The notes below the pieces were generated by a model that worked only from the letters and a program-made list of their open reading frames with translations, did not search any database and was not told where the DNA came from. From contig NZ_FYEH01000003.1 in NCBI RefSeq assembly GCF_900187945.1, positions 284,721 to 348,720 of the forward strand: DNA of 64,000 nucleotides, read 5' to 3'. Source of the DNA: Arboricoccus pini (GTDB taxonomy: Bacteria > Pseudomonadota > Alphaproteobacteria > Geminicoccales > Geminicoccaceae). Below, piece by piece: positions 9,223 through 18,912 of this stretch; within the stretch, counting starts at the first letter, position 1, and each line of letters begins with the position of its first letter. The translations under genes and the position numbers were made by a program.

Positions 9223-10218
9223 ATGAGTTGGGCATTGGCGCGAGTGGGCTTGGTGGCATCGATCCTTCTTCTGGCCACATCATTGGCGGCCGGGAGCTTC
9301 GAGTTGGGCCTGCCGATTGCTTGCAAGCCTGGGCTGGACTGCTGGGTCATTCGCTACGCCGACCATGCACCCGACGACGGCTTTGCCGATTATGCTTGCG
9401 GCCGTCTCGGCTCGAATGGCCATGACGGCACGGATTTCGGCCTGCGCGATGCACGCGCCATGCTCGAGGGCGTGGCCGTGCAGGCCGTGGCGGCCGGTGT
9501 GGTGAAAGCGGTGCGCGATGGCATGCCCGATCAGCCGGCGGACGGGAATCTTGCCTTCGATTTCAAAGACCGGAATTGCGGCAATGGGGTTCTGATCAGC
9601 CATGCTGATGGCTGGCAGACACAATATTGTCACCTTCATCCGGGCAGCCTTGCCGTTAGCCCGGGCGAGAATGTTTTGGCTGGCCAGCGCCTGGGCCTCG
9701 TTGGGATGAGCGGCGAGGCCAATTTTCCACATGTCCACCTCTCACTCCGCCACGATGGCCAGTCGATTGATCCCTTCAACGACACGCCTATGAACGCCGC
9801 CTGCGGCACCGAGGGCCACCCACTCTGGCAACCGTCCCTACGATCGCAGCTGGCCTATGTGGGCGTCCCCATCGTCAGCGTGGGCCTTGCCGATCATGTA
9901 CCGGCGCATGGTGAGATCGTCGCGGGCGATGCAATGAATGAAAGCCTTGCCCCGGATCGGCCGCTGGTCGCTTATCTGCTGGCTTACGGCTTGGCGACCG
10001 GCGATCGCATCGCCCTTGAGATCGCCGGCCCGGACGGCGGCAAGGTCGCCACTCTCGACTTTCAAGTTGATGACGATTCGCCGCGCTTGAGCCGTTCCGG
10101 TGGCAGGAAGGCGCCCACCCAGGGATGGCCCCCGGGACTCTATCATGTCAGGGCGACCGTGAGCCGGGGACAGACCACTTGGTCGCTCGATGGCAGCCGC
10201 TCCCTGAACGAGCGTTGA
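9223..10218 (+). CDS. M23 family metallopeptidase (LytM-type murein hydrolase)
   Basis: 331 residues with a signal peptide (about 1–24, ending LAAGS). The zinc site of the LytM domain is complete: His67 and Asp71 in GHDGTDFG and the HxH pair in PHVHLSL near residue 175. The domain normally cleaves peptide cross-links in the cell wall; the active residues suggest real hydrolase activity. About 110 further residues at the C-terminus have no recognisable domain and could bind a partner. The DUF1194 gene follows after an 85 bp gap. Confidence 0.9.
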   Translation: MSWALARVGLVASILLLATSLAAGSFELGLPIACKPGLDCWVIRYADHAPDDGFADYACGRLGSNGHDGTDFGLRDARAMLEGVAVQAVAAGVVKAVRDGMPDQPADGNLAFDFKDRNCGNGVLISHADGWQTQYCHLHPGSLAVSPGENVLAGQRLGLVGMSGEANFPHVHLSLRHDGQSIDPFNDTPMNAACGTEGHPLWQPSLRSQLAYVGVPIVSVGLADHVPAHGEIVAGDAMNESLAPDRPLVAYLLAYGLATGDRIALEIAGPDGGKVATLDFQVDDDSPRLSRSGGRKAPTQGWPPGLYHVRATVSRGQTTWSLDGSRSLNER

Positions 10219-10303
10219 AGCTGAAGCTTGCGAAAAGCGCTTGGCCTCGGGGCAGGATCTGGCAATCTTCCAATTGGGCCATCTCGTCTGGAAGGATTGC
10301 TGG

Positions 10304-11092
10304 ATGCGTCTGTCGATCGCCTGCCTAGCCCCTCTATTCCTGGCCTGCCCGGCGCATGCGGAAGAAGCCGTCGACCTCGAGCTCGTCCTGGCTGTCGACA
10401 TTTCCGGAAGCGTCGACGACGAGGAATCGAAACAGCAGCGGGACGGCTACGTGGCGGCGCTGAGCGATCCCTCTGTCATCGAGGCGATTGCTTCCAATGA
10501 GCTCGGCCGCATCGCCGTCACTTATGTGGAATGGTCCGGTCCGGATCAACAGGAGCAGGTCCTGGGTTGGACGATCCTGGATGGCGCTGAGGCGGCGCAG
10601 GGGCTTGCGAGCCGGTTGGCGGCGCTCCCACGCGCGCGCGGGATGTGGACGTCGATCGGCGTCGCGGTGGATTTCTGCCGCCTGCTTTTCGACGGCAATG
10701 GCCTGAGCGCGCCGCGGCATGTCATCGACATCTCAGGTGACGGATCAAACAATCGCGGGCCAAGCGCGGAATCGGCACGTGATCGCGCGATAGCGGCGGG
10801 AATCGTCATCAACGGCGTGCCCATCATGAACGATCGGCCGCAGCCTTGGGCCATGCCCACGCCGAACGAGATGCGGCTCGATCGCTATTATACGGAGAAC
10901 GTTATCGGTGGTCCCGGCGCCTTCATCGTGCCGGCAGAGACGTTTCAGGACTTCCGCACAGCTATTTTGGCAAAGCTGGTTCGGGAGATCTCGCGCGAGG
11001 ATCGGCCGGCATCCCCCCCTGGTCGTGCGGTCGGCCAAGGCTTGCCAGTCATTGCCCCCGCTCCTAACGTCCGCTCACTGGCCAGCCGCTAG
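10304..11092 (+). CDS. Secreted DUF1194 protein with von Willebrand A-like fold
   Basis: 262 residues from the ATG at 10304, chosen because a signal peptide (MRLSIACLAPLFLACPAHA) starts there. The mature protein opens with a metal-ion-dependent adhesion motif, VDISGSVDD, and has a further ISGDGSNNRG loop, both typical of DUF1194. This family is periplasmic or secreted and common in Alphaproteobacteria; its function is not established. The C-terminal 30 residues are proline-rich and low in complexity. It follows the M23 peptidase on the same strand and may be cotranscribed. Confidence 0.88.
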   Translation: MRLSIACLAPLFLACPAHAEEAVDLELVLAVDISGSVDDEESKQQRDGYVAALSDPSVIEAIASNELGRIAVTYVEWSGPDQQEQVLGWTILDGAEAAQGLASRLAALPRARGMWTSIGVAVDFCRLLFDGNGLSAPRHVIDISGDGSNNRGPSAESARDRAIAAGIVINGVPIMNDRPQPWAMPTPNEMRLDRYYTENVIGGPGAFIVPAETFQDFRTAILAKLVREISREDRPASPPGRAVGQGLPVIAPAPNVRSLASR

Positions 11093-11124
11093 AACAAGGC
11101 CGGAGATGGTGATGGAAGGCTATC

Positions 11125-11907
11125 ATGCGTGAGAATCTGTTGCTTAAGGCCTGGCGCGAAGGGCGCGGGACGATCAACGGATGGTGCGCCATCCCCTCTT
11201 CATTCGCAGCCGAGATCATGGCCCATGCGGGCTTTGATAGCGTGACGATCGATCTGCAGCACGGGGTGGTCGACTACCAGGCCGCCGTCGGCATGCTGCA
11301 GGCGATTTCCACGACCGCAACCGTCCCGCTGGTGCGCGTGCCCTGGCTGGAGCCCGGCCCCATCATGAAAGCGCTGGACGCCGGCGCTTATGGCATCATC
11401 TGCCCGATGGTGAATACTGCCGAGGAAGCCGCGAGGCTGGTCAGCTATGCAAAATACGTCCCGGTAGGCCAGCGCAGCTTTGGGCCCGTCCGGTCCTCGC
11501 TCTACGCCGGCGACGACTGGACGAACGCCAACGACACCACCTTGGCACTTGCCATGATCGAGACCGCAGAGGCGCTGGAGAATGTCGAGGCGATTGCCGC
11601 CACGCCCGGACTTGACGGGATCTATATCGGCCCCTCGGACCTCGCGATCTCCCTGCGCGAAGTGCCTCACATGAGCCCGACCAATCCTCGTGTGGTCGCC
11701 GCGATCGACAGGATCCTCGCGGCTGCCAAGAAAGCCGGCATCTGGGCCTGCGTGCATTGCGGCTCGAGCGATTTCGCCCGAGCTCAGCTCGACAAGGGCT
11801 TCAACCTTGCGACCATTCTCTCCGATGCCAGCTTCATCGCCAGCGAGGCGGCTCGCGTGATAGCCGAGGTCGGGCTCGACCGTCCCAAAGCCAAAGTCGG
11901 CTACTGA
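11125..11907 (+). CDS. HpcH/HpaI-family class II pyruvate aldolase
   Basis: 260 residues, the family's normal size. Conserved segments include the GWCAIPSSF start, FDSVTIDLQHG, the metal-binding Glu in AMIETAEALENV and Asp in YIGPSDLAISL. Members split 4-hydroxy-2-oxo acids, such as 2,4-dihydroxyhept-2-enedioate or 5-dehydro-4-deoxyglucarate, into pyruvate and an aldehyde, using a divalent metal. The substrate is not evident from neighbours. The gene begins 32 bp after the DUF1194 gene with an AAGG ribosome site. Confidence 0.9.
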   Translation: MRENLLLKAWREGRGTINGWCAIPSSFAAEIMAHAGFDSVTIDLQHGVVDYQAAVGMLQAISTTATVPLVRVPWLEPGPIMKALDAGAYGIICPMVNTAEEAARLVSYAKYVPVGQRSFGPVRSSLYAGDDWTNANDTTLALAMIETAEALENVEAIAATPGLDGIYIGPSDLAISLREVPHMSPTNPRVVAAIDRILAAAKKAGIWACVHCGSSDFARAQLDKGFNLATILSDASFIASEAARVIAEVGLDRPKAKVGY

Positions 11908-12903
11908 AAAGCTCCCAGGCCGGGACCTTATACTTCTCGCAGCGGAGCAGCCGGCCGCCAAGTCGTCGCGGTGCGCTCACGAAGACCCGCTTGATCAGGG
12001 TCCGCCCCGGCGCGCAGCGTCCGCGATGCGGAACCAAGGGTTGCTGAACGAGCTCGGGCGGTCGTCGTCTCCCGCGCCGGCGCCGCCTGATCGGGATTGC
12101 GAATAACGACTCTCTCGGGCGGGCAAATAACGGTCGCGCGGGCGGCATCCAGCTTTTTCATCTCGATCAGACGCATTCGCAATTCGACCGAGTGACATCA
12201 GGATCAATCGTCTAAAACTCAAATAGCCTTTTGCGATCGATGTTCCTGATCTCGTTGCGTTCGCCGACATCGACTTGGTGTGACGACCGCGCGGCTGACG
12301 CGGCGGGAGCGGCCCACCTTACAGCTCAGCCACGGCGCGCTAAATGCCTTTGCCGCGGTAGTGGCCCTGAAATCGGGCGAAGCCGCGAGTCGGACGCATC
12401 ATCGACGATGTTACCCACGTCTTAATGTTGGTCGGGGATAACAGATTCGTGAGTGATGCTGGTATCAGGGCGAGTGCTTGGCCCCCTCACCCGACGGACG
12501 GCGTGCGGCTGCCGACACTGGAAGCCGCAGAGGCCGTGACCTCCGGGACTTTCGAGATTGTCGACATATCCCACAGCAACGAAGACGTGACTTCCACGTG
12601 CTGGAGTTTTTGAGCAATCCGGCAAGCGCGCCCGCGACCGGTTAGCGTTTGACCGAGCCTGCCTAAGTCCACCGATGAAGTGCGGTCGCACTCGCCTCTA
12701 CGCCGACGGCGCCAGGCCCTGATCTCCGCCCACGCGAAGTCGGACTGCCGCCGGGCATCGAGAGGACAAGTTCTGCATTCAGGATGTTGAGCATCCCCCA
12801 GACCGACCGGGTTGACGGACTGGGCGCTGGACAAGCCATGCTCGAGTAGCCGTGCTGGGCCTCAGCACGATATGTGGTTCATGGGGCGCGTCGGGCAGTG
12901 GAT
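11908..12903. other. About 1 kb without a credible gene
   Basis: Reading frames here are short, overlap on both strands and encode arginine- and serine-rich sequence with no recognisable domain, signal peptide or good ribosome site. No tRNA, transposase fragment or clear terminator was seen. It may be decayed sequence. Confidence 0.5.
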
Positions 12904-13326
12904 TTAGGATAGAGCCGGGTCGAAAGTGAAGGTCATCGTCTTCCAGAGATCATATAGGTCACGCGGCAGGGCGAATCGGCAGGTTTTGAGGGAAGCCAGC
13001 GCATTATCGACAAGTTGTTGCGCTGGAGCGCCGCCGCGGCGGGCATCGACGTCGAGAAGCATCGAGGAGCGAACCAGACCGCCCTCATCCAGGACGGCGA
13101 TGACCCGGAAAGGATCGACCTTGCCGCTATCGGCCGGGAAGCGATATTTACGCCAGCATTGATCCGCTTGGCTGCGGGCGGCTTCCGCCAAGGCCGGCAG
13201 ACGGCCATGATCCTGGGTTTCGGCAAAGGCCGGCAACGAGGACATGAAAAGCAGGGCCACCGCCAACCAGATCTGCCGCCAATTAGTGGGCTGGCCCAGA
13301 CTGAGGTGAGAATCATCGCCGTCCAC
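12904..13326 (-). CDS. Small secreted protein with TonB/TolA C-terminal-like domain
   Basis: 140 residues from a GTG at 13326 with a strong GGAGAGG ribosome site 5 bp away. A signal peptide is clear (LAVALLFMSSLPAFA). The mature part has the pattern of a TolA/TonB C-terminal domain: a single Cys in QCWRKYRFPAD, then FRVIAVLDEGGLV, an internal alpha segment, and a second Cys in LKTCRFALP. The two cysteines may form a disulfide. It is the only convincing gene between 11.9 and 14.7 kb. The function is unknown, and the domain assignment is by pattern only. Confidence 0.65.
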   Translation of the reverse strand: MDGDDSHLSLGQPTNWRQIWLAVALLFMSSLPAFAETQDHGRLPALAEAARSQADQCWRKYRFPADSGKVDPFRVIAVLDEGGLVRSSMLLDVDARRGGAPAQQLVDNALASLKTCRFALPRDLYDLWKTMTFTFDPALS

Positions 13327-14690
13327 GTGCCTCTCCTTAATAGCGACGTCCGATATAATATTGGCGTCCGATCACATCGCGACGGGGAGGATCCAAGGCG
13401 GCAATAGGCGACGCCGATCAATCGGCGCCGCCTTAATCCAAGGGATTGCTCGGTCGCCTTTATACACCGCGACCTGGATCGATCATCGCAGACTGATCTT
13501 AAGGCTCAGTTATCGTCTGCACCGCCCACGGACCATCGCTCACAGGCGAAACGGCCGTGCACGGCGAGGAAACTCGCCGGACGTCATACCGCAGTGCGAT
13601 CGCACCGAATAAACAAGGCAGCTCGTTCCGCATCAGCGGTGGATATCGGGCACGGCATTTCCGCCATATTTGGGACGAACTCGGCAGTGGGAAGGTGGCG
13701 CCGTCAGCATTCGAACTCGCAACGAATACCGCGAGCCGGCGTGCTTTAGGGAAGCTATCGTCCTGGGACACCGACCGGAAGGCGAAGTAGCCTCTAGCGC
13801 TGCCTTCGATCCACCGGGTCCCGCGAAGCGAAGGACGACGATGCAATGTCCTCGATCTCGCCGCCTGTGCGGCCCGTCGATCAATGCCGAAGCAAGGGCG
13901 ATGATGGCGCCGAATCGACGCGGCGACACGGCCATGCCCAGATCACCGCCGCTAGTGCGCGCTTTATTTCTAGGCGCTAGAGGCATCTGAAGAGCTTTGA
14001 TGGGCGTCGCTAACTCAAAGATTGCTTCCCGGCCCAAGTCATCGACCTCGGCTATTATAAACCTGGCAACACTCGTCTGGCGTTCACGCGGATTTGACGT
14101 CGTGATCGACCTGAGAGCCGAATAATCGGCCAGCGCGACGCAACGTGGCGACAGCTCGCGAGTTGAGAGGCCACGCGCATGCTCATTCAAGCTTTCGCAA
14201 GACCAACCAGACATCCAAGGTCGAGGAAATAAGAGAGATGATCAGTTTATCTCTTCGACAAGCTGACCAGCCGACTGGGCATTCTACACGTAAAGACATC
14301 GCATGATATCGATTTTGTGTATGGGCCAGACGAACGTCACACTCGAAGACTGGGACAGCTTCTCGATGAATGTCCAGGTCAGGATGAGTGGTCTTTTCAG
14401 CGATAGCGTGGACCCTGACAGGAGATGCGGACGAACATGGTTCTCCCAAAGCGGCCACGTCGTCTGGGTCCCTGCGATGATCGCGACCGCGACGCGCGCC
14501 AGGAACCCCTTCGCATCGCCTCCTCCTCGTCGGCTTAGACGGCCGGGTGTGGGCCACATCTCGCGCAGTTACAGTCAGGACTTCCTGAACGATCGAATGC
14601 CGACTTTAACTACGATTGGGAATGCCGATTAATTTCACCATTATTTCGCATAAGACGCGATCATCTTTTAAACTCAGGGAATGAATAACT
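13327..14690. other. About 1.4 kb without a credible gene
   Basis: Only short, overlapping, unrecognisable frames occur on both strands, up to 193 codons on the minus strand, with no family resemblance or ribosome site that convinces. GC content falls sharply from about 14630 onwards, where the stress island begins. Confidence 0.5.
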
Positions 14691-14765
14691 ATGCCAGCGA
14701 TAATATTATGGCTGATCGGCATACCAATACCGATTATCATATTATTAGTTTTATTCTTTCACTAG
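14691..14765 (+). CDS. 24-residue hydrophobic membrane peptide
   Basis: An ATG at 14691 opens a frame ending in TAG at 14765. The peptide is MPAIILWLIGIPIPIIILLV followed by LFFH: almost wholly hydrophobic with two internal prolines, long enough for one membrane pass. A CAGGGA ribosome site lies about 10 bp upstream. I recall very similar tiny peptides (IILWLIGIPIPIIIL core) in other Alphaproteobacteria, but this cannot be checked here. The codons are AT-rich, unlike the surroundings. It lies 41 bp before a membrane-protein gene on the same strand and may share its transcript. A 29-codon frame one register over (from 14681) is the competing reading; it is polar and less likely. Confidence 0.6.
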   Translation: MPAIILWLIGIPIPIIILLVLFFH

Positions 14766-14806
14766 TTTAGTATAATAGAAAAATATGCGATGAGGTAGAA
14801 ACTGCG

Positions 14807-15694
14807 ATGAATTCCATCGGGCATGCGGCGGCTCTCGAGGCCGACGAAAGCACAGCCTCCGCGATTTCGTGGGCAGCCGTCCTAGGAGGTGCCTTTGCAT
14901 CGGCATCGTTGGCCATGATCCTTCTTGCCGGGGGCGCTGGCCTGGGTCTGTTGTCGGTATCGCCTTGGTCCGGCACCGGCATCGCCGCCTCCACGTTCGG
15001 GATCGGCGCGATAATCTGGCTCATTGTCGTCCAGGTGGCGTCTTCGGGCTTCGGTGGCTATCTGGCAGGACGGCTGCGAACCCGATGGAGCGGCCTCCAT
15101 GGCGGTGAAGTCTATTTCCGCGACACCGCACACGGCTTTTTATCCTGGGCGGTCGGTGCGGTGATCAGCGCGGCCATCCTTACCTCGACGATATCGAGCC
15201 TTGTAGGTGGCGTCGCGCAAACGGGCGCAAGCGCTGTCACCGGCATCGGTAGCGCCGCGGTCCAGGCCGGCGGCCAGGCTGCCCAGGGCGTGTCCGGGAG
15301 CACGCCGATATCCTATTATGTGGACACCATGTTCCGCGCCGACCACGCCACGAACACGGCCGATAGCGGGCAGGCGCGTGCCGAGATCGGGCAGATCGTT
15401 ACCACTAGTTTGATGAATGGTCAGATGAGCCCTGACGATCGCACCTATGTGGCTCGGATAATCGCGGCGCAGACCGGACTTAGTCAAGCAGACGCTGAAC
15501 AACGTGTCGACCAAGTCGTCGGCCAGGCAAAGGCGGCGGCCGACAAGGTCGCGGAGAGCACCCGGGCTGCTGCGGACAAAGCGCGTGTCACGGCGGCCGC
15601 CATATCCGTTTGGACCTTCATCTCGATGTTGATCGGCGCGTTTAGCGCCAGCCTTTGCGCGACCTTCGGGGGCCGAGCCCGCGACCTCGTATAA
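14807..15694 (+). CDS. Alphaproteobacterial membrane protein of unknown function
   Basis: 295 residues. Two hydrophobic helices near the N-terminus (about 24–48 and 52–85, rich in Gly/Ala) are followed by a [15 protein letters not shown] loop, another pair of helices (about 110–135), a polar helical region with repeated AAADK motifs (about 225–265), and a last membrane helix (about 267–288). Proteins with this layout occur next to stress genes in Alphaproteobacteria and are sometimes labelled PhnA-like, a label I do not consider informative. It lies between the 24-residue peptide and the catalase, all on the plus strand, and so is plausibly a general-stress membrane protein. Confidence 0.75.
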   Translation: MNSIGHAAALEADESTASAISWAAVLGGAFASASLAMILLAGGAGLGLLSVSPWSGTGIAASTFGIGAIIWLIVVQVASSGFGGYLAGRLRTRWSGLHGGEVYFRDTAHGFLSWAVGAVISAAILTSTISSLVGGVAQTGASAVTGIGSAAVQAGGQAAQGVSGSTPISYYVDTMFRADHATNTADSGQARAEIGQIVTTSLMNGQMSPDDRTYVARIIAAQTGLSQADAEQRVDQVVGQAKAAADKVAESTRAAADKARVTAAAISVWTFISMLIGAFSASLCATFGGRARDLV

Positions 15695-15761
15695 CCCGGC
15701 TTTCCTACCTGGATGCCGTTCGAAAAGCACCGATTGCGAGCTTGGCTCGCGAGAACTGGAT

Positions 15762-17876
15762 ATGCCAATGACTAAAAAATTCGAATCTGTTCAGGTGGAT
15801 GACCTGGCTTTGAACACCGGCCAGGGTGGAGAAGTCCATCAGATAGCTGGCGGCGATGTCGAGACGCTGACGACGCAAGGTGGAACGCCGGTCAGCGACG
15901 ACCAGAACTCGCTCAAGGCTGGCTCACGCGGTCCCACCCTTCTGGAGGACCAGCATTTTCGCGAGAAAATCTTCCACTTCGACCATGAGCGCATTCCAGA
16001 GCGGGTGGTGCACGCGCGTGGCTTTGGCGCCCACGGCTTTTTTGAAACCTATGAGTCGCTAGCCGATATCACGGCGGCCGATATCTTCCAGCGGGCCGGC
16101 GAGAAGACGGAGATGTTCGTTCGTTTCTCGACCGTGGCCGGCAATAAAGGCTCGCCCGATCTCGCCCGGGATGTGAGGGGCTTTGCCTGCCGCTTTTATA
16201 CGAAAGAGGGCAACTGGGATCTTGTCGGCAATAATATCCCGGTCTTCTTCATCCAGGATGCGATCAAGTTTCCAGATCTCATTCATGCCGCCAAGGCCGC
16301 ACCCGACCGCGACTTCCCGCAGGCGCAGACCGCCCACGACAATTTCTGGGACTTCATCTCTCTCTCGCCCGAATCCATGCACATGGCACTTTGGATCATG
16401 TCCGATCGGACGATCCCGCGCTCGTTGCGCTTCATGGAGGGATTTGGCGTTCACACCTTCAGGCTGGTCAACGCTGCCGGCAAGTCGACCTTCGTCAAGT
16501 TCCACTGGAAGCCGGCTTTGGGCCTTCAGTCGGTGGTCTGGAACGAGGCCCTCAAGCTCAATGGCGCGGACCCGGATTTCCATCGCCGTGATCTCTGGGA
16601 CGCCATCCAGATGGGCGATTTTCCCGAGTGGGAGCTCGGCATGCAACTCTTCGACGACGCGTTCGCGGAGCGGTTCGATTTCGATATCCTGGATGCTACC
16701 AAATTCATCCCGGAAGAGGAAGTGCCGATCCGGATCGTCGGCAAGATGACGCTCGATCGCTGCGTCGACAATTTCTTCTTGGAAACCGAGCAGGTTGCCT
16801 TTCAGACTGGCAACATCGTGCCAGGCATTGATTTTTCCAATGATCCCTTGCTGCAGGGGCGAAATTTTTCTTATCTGGATACGCAATTAAAGCGCCTGGG
16901 CAGCCCGAACTTCACCCACATCCCGGTGAACGCACCGCGTTGCCCTGTGCGGCATTTTCAGCAAGACGGCCATATGGCGATGCAGAGCCGCAAGGGGCGC
17001 GCCAATTACGAGCCGAATTCCTGGGGCGCCGACATTGGCGGCCCGCGCGAGTCGCCCGAGCGGGGCTTTCGCAGCTTTCCTGCCGAGGAGAGCGGTGGAA
17101 AAGCGCGGGTCCGCTCGGAGACCTTCGCCGACCATTACAGCCAGGCCCGGCAGTTCTATCTGTCGCAGACGGAGGTCGAACAAAACCACATCGCCAAGGC
17201 ATTTATCTTCGAGCTCTCGAAGGTGGAGACCTTGGCCATCCGCTCACGGATGGTGGCGCATCTACTCAATGTCGACGAAGGACTGGCCAAGAAGGTCGCA
17301 ACGGAACTGCGGCTCAAGGACATGCCCAAGCCCGCATCCGCCAAGCGGCCGACGAAGATGGATCTGAAGGCATCACCGAAGCTCTCGATCCTGCTGAACG
17401 GCCCCAAGAGCTTCAAGGGCCGCAAGCTCGGCATCCTCGTGACCGACGGCGTGGACGCCGGCCTGCTGACGGGCCTCAAGAAGGCGATCGAGTCCGAAGG
17501 CGCATTGATCGAGATCGTGGCCCCCAATATTGGCGGTGTGAAGGCCAGCGATGGCAGCTGGATCGAGGCCAAGCAAAAGATCGATGGCGGCCCGTCGGTG
17601 CTTTATGACGCCGTCGCGGTGCTGACGTCGAAGGAGGGAGCGGCGCTGCTGGCCAAACTCCCGCCAGCCAAGGATTTCGTCACGGATGCCTTTGCCCACT
17701 GCAAGTTCATCGCCTATTCGGCCCAGGCCTTGGCGTTATTCGAGAAAGCAGGCCTCGCCGCCGACCTCGATCAAGGCTGCGTGAAGCTCGATGCCGCCAA
17801 AGAGGCCAAGAGCTTCGTCGAGCTTTGCCGCGAGCTGCGCTTCTGGCCTCGCGAGAAGACCCTCGAACCAGCTTAA
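15762..17876 (+). CDS. katE: Large-subunit (clade 2) catalase HPII
   Basis: 704 residues, the length of the large-subunit type. The distal haem His84 lies in [12 protein letters not shown], the haem pocket Asn in VGNNIPVFF, and the proximal tyrosine in RNFSYLDTQ. After about residue 540 comes the flavodoxin/GATase-like C-terminal domain ([14 protein letters not shown] onward) that marks HPII. It degrades hydrogen peroxide in the cytoplasm. In enterics katE is a stationary-phase gene; here it follows a low-GC promoter area and the membrane protein gene by 67 bp. Confidence 0.96.
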   Translation: MPMTKKFESVQVDDLALNTGQGGEVHQIAGGDVETLTTQGGTPVSDDQNSLKAGSRGPTLLEDQHFREKIFHFDHERIPERVVHARGFGAHGFFETYESLADITAADIFQRAGEKTEMFVRFSTVAGNKGSPDLARDVRGFACRFYTKEGNWDLVGNNIPVFFIQDAIKFPDLIHAAKAAPDRDFPQAQTAHDNFWDFISLSPESMHMALWIMSDRTIPRSLRFMEGFGVHTFRLVNAAGKSTFVKFHWKPALGLQSVVWNEALKLNGADPDFHRRDLWDAIQMGDFPEWELGMQLFDDAFAERFDFDILDATKFIPEEEVPIRIVGKMTLDRCVDNFFLETEQVAFQTGNIVPGIDFSNDPLLQGRNFSYLDTQLKRLGSPNFTHIPVNAPRCPVRHFQQDGHMAMQSRKGRANYEPNSWGADIGGPRESPERGFRSFPAEESGGKARVRSETFADHYSQARQFYLSQTEVEQNHIAKAFIFELSKVETLAIRSRMVAHLLNVDEGLAKKVATELRLKDMPKPASAKRPTKMDLKASPKLSILLNGPKSFKGRKLGILVTDGVDAGLLTGLKKAIESEGALIEIVAPNIGGVKASDGSWIEAKQKIDGGPSVLYDAVAVLTSKEGAALLAKLPPAKDFVTDAFAHCKFIAYSAQALALFEKAGLAADLDQGCVKLDAAKEAKSFVELCRELRFWPREKTLEPA

Positions 17877-18400
17877 ATACTGACCGGGAAGATGCCTGGT
17901 GGCGTTGCGCCGCATCGCCACCAAGGCAGCCACGATCAACAGGACAGGCCGGGCGCACCAGCCGGTAAGGAAGACGGCCCTGGCCTCTCCCGATTTGCCG
18001 CTCAGCCTCATCCCCGAGTCCCTGTGCCGGACGTTTTGAGAGCACCACCGCCATCGCCGATATTGCCGATGACGCGACCTCTATCGCCAATTGTGGGTGA
18101 CAAGAGAGCCTGGGGAGCATCGCCCCTCCCGGCGCCGACATGTCGGACGGCAAGGGATGAACCCTGACGTTCACGCCAGGCTGGAGGCATGCCGCCAGCT
18201 TTGACAAGGCTCGGGCTGGCTGACACTTCCCCCACGCGCGGACAAGGCAGCGCGCCCATCTTGCAGGCGGGCCGGGCGCTCTGCTGCCGTCGCGTACGAA
18301 TATCGTGCGCCCCCCTGTGTAACCTCCGATCAACGCTCAGCGTATAGTCGTCAGGCCATGGCTGGCTGAATGGCCGATGAACGGCCGGTCGGAGACGAAC
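17877..18400. other. 524 bp without a credible gene between katE and msrB
   Basis: No frame with a recognisable product. The msrB promoter must lie in the last part, since the next gene starts at 18401. No clear terminator hairpin was found after katE. Confidence 0.45.
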
Positions 18401-18892
18401 ATGATGATGACCAGACGCGTGGCGCTGGGCGCTGTTGCAGCCGCCGCAATCGCGGCCGAGGCGCGAAAGACGATGCGGCCAGCAAAGGCCGGTGAAACCT
18501 TCCCGGTTACGCATGACGACGCGGAATGGCACCGCTTGCTGACCCCTGAACAATATGCGGTGCTACGTCAGAGCGCGACCGAACGGCCCTTCACCAGTTC
18601 GCTGCTCCACGAAAGAAGGGTTGGCGTCTTCACCTGCGCTGGCTGCGCACGCGACCTCTTCGCCTCGGCTACCAAATTCGATAGCGGGACTGGCTGGCCT
18701 AGCTTTTGGGCTCCGCTCGAGCAGGCTGTGGAAACAAAATCCGACGACTCCTTCGGCATGAACCGCACCGCCGTTCGCTGTCACGGCTGCGGCGGACATC
18801 TAGGCCACGTATTCGATGACGGCCCCAAACCCACCGGCCTGCGCTATTGCATGAACGGTGTAGCCATGAACTTCAAAGCCGAAATCGCCTGA
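18401..18892 (+). CDS. msrB: Peptide-methionine (R)-S-oxide reductase with Tat-type signal
   Basis: 163 residues from the ATG at 18401 (GGAG ribosome site 6 bp upstream). Residues 4–20 form a twin-arginine-like leader (TRRVALGAVAAAAIAAEA), so the enzyme is probably exported. Structural zinc cysteines are Cys79/Cys82 (CAGC) and Cys127/Cys130 (CHGC); the catalytic cysteine is Cys150 in GLRYCMNG. MsrB reduces the R form of methionine sulfoxide in damaged proteins. The dipZ gene begins 20 bp after the stop, which suggests that DipZ supplies electrons to this enzyme outside the cytoplasm. Confidence 0.95.
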   Translation: MMMTRRVALGAVAAAAIAAEARKTMRPAKAGETFPVTHDDAEWHRLLTPEQYAVLRQSATERPFTSSLLHERRVGVFTCAGCARDLFASATKFDSGTGWPSFWAPLEQAVETKSDDSFGMNRTAVRCHGCGGHLGHVFDDGPKPTGLRYCMNGVAMNFKAEIA

Positions 18893-18912
18893 TTTTTTGA
18901 GGAATTCCTCTC

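Noticed and set aside
14284..14559. 91-codon minus-strand frame with a hydrophobic stretch
   Set aside because: No family, no ribosome site, and overlapping frames of similar length on both strands.
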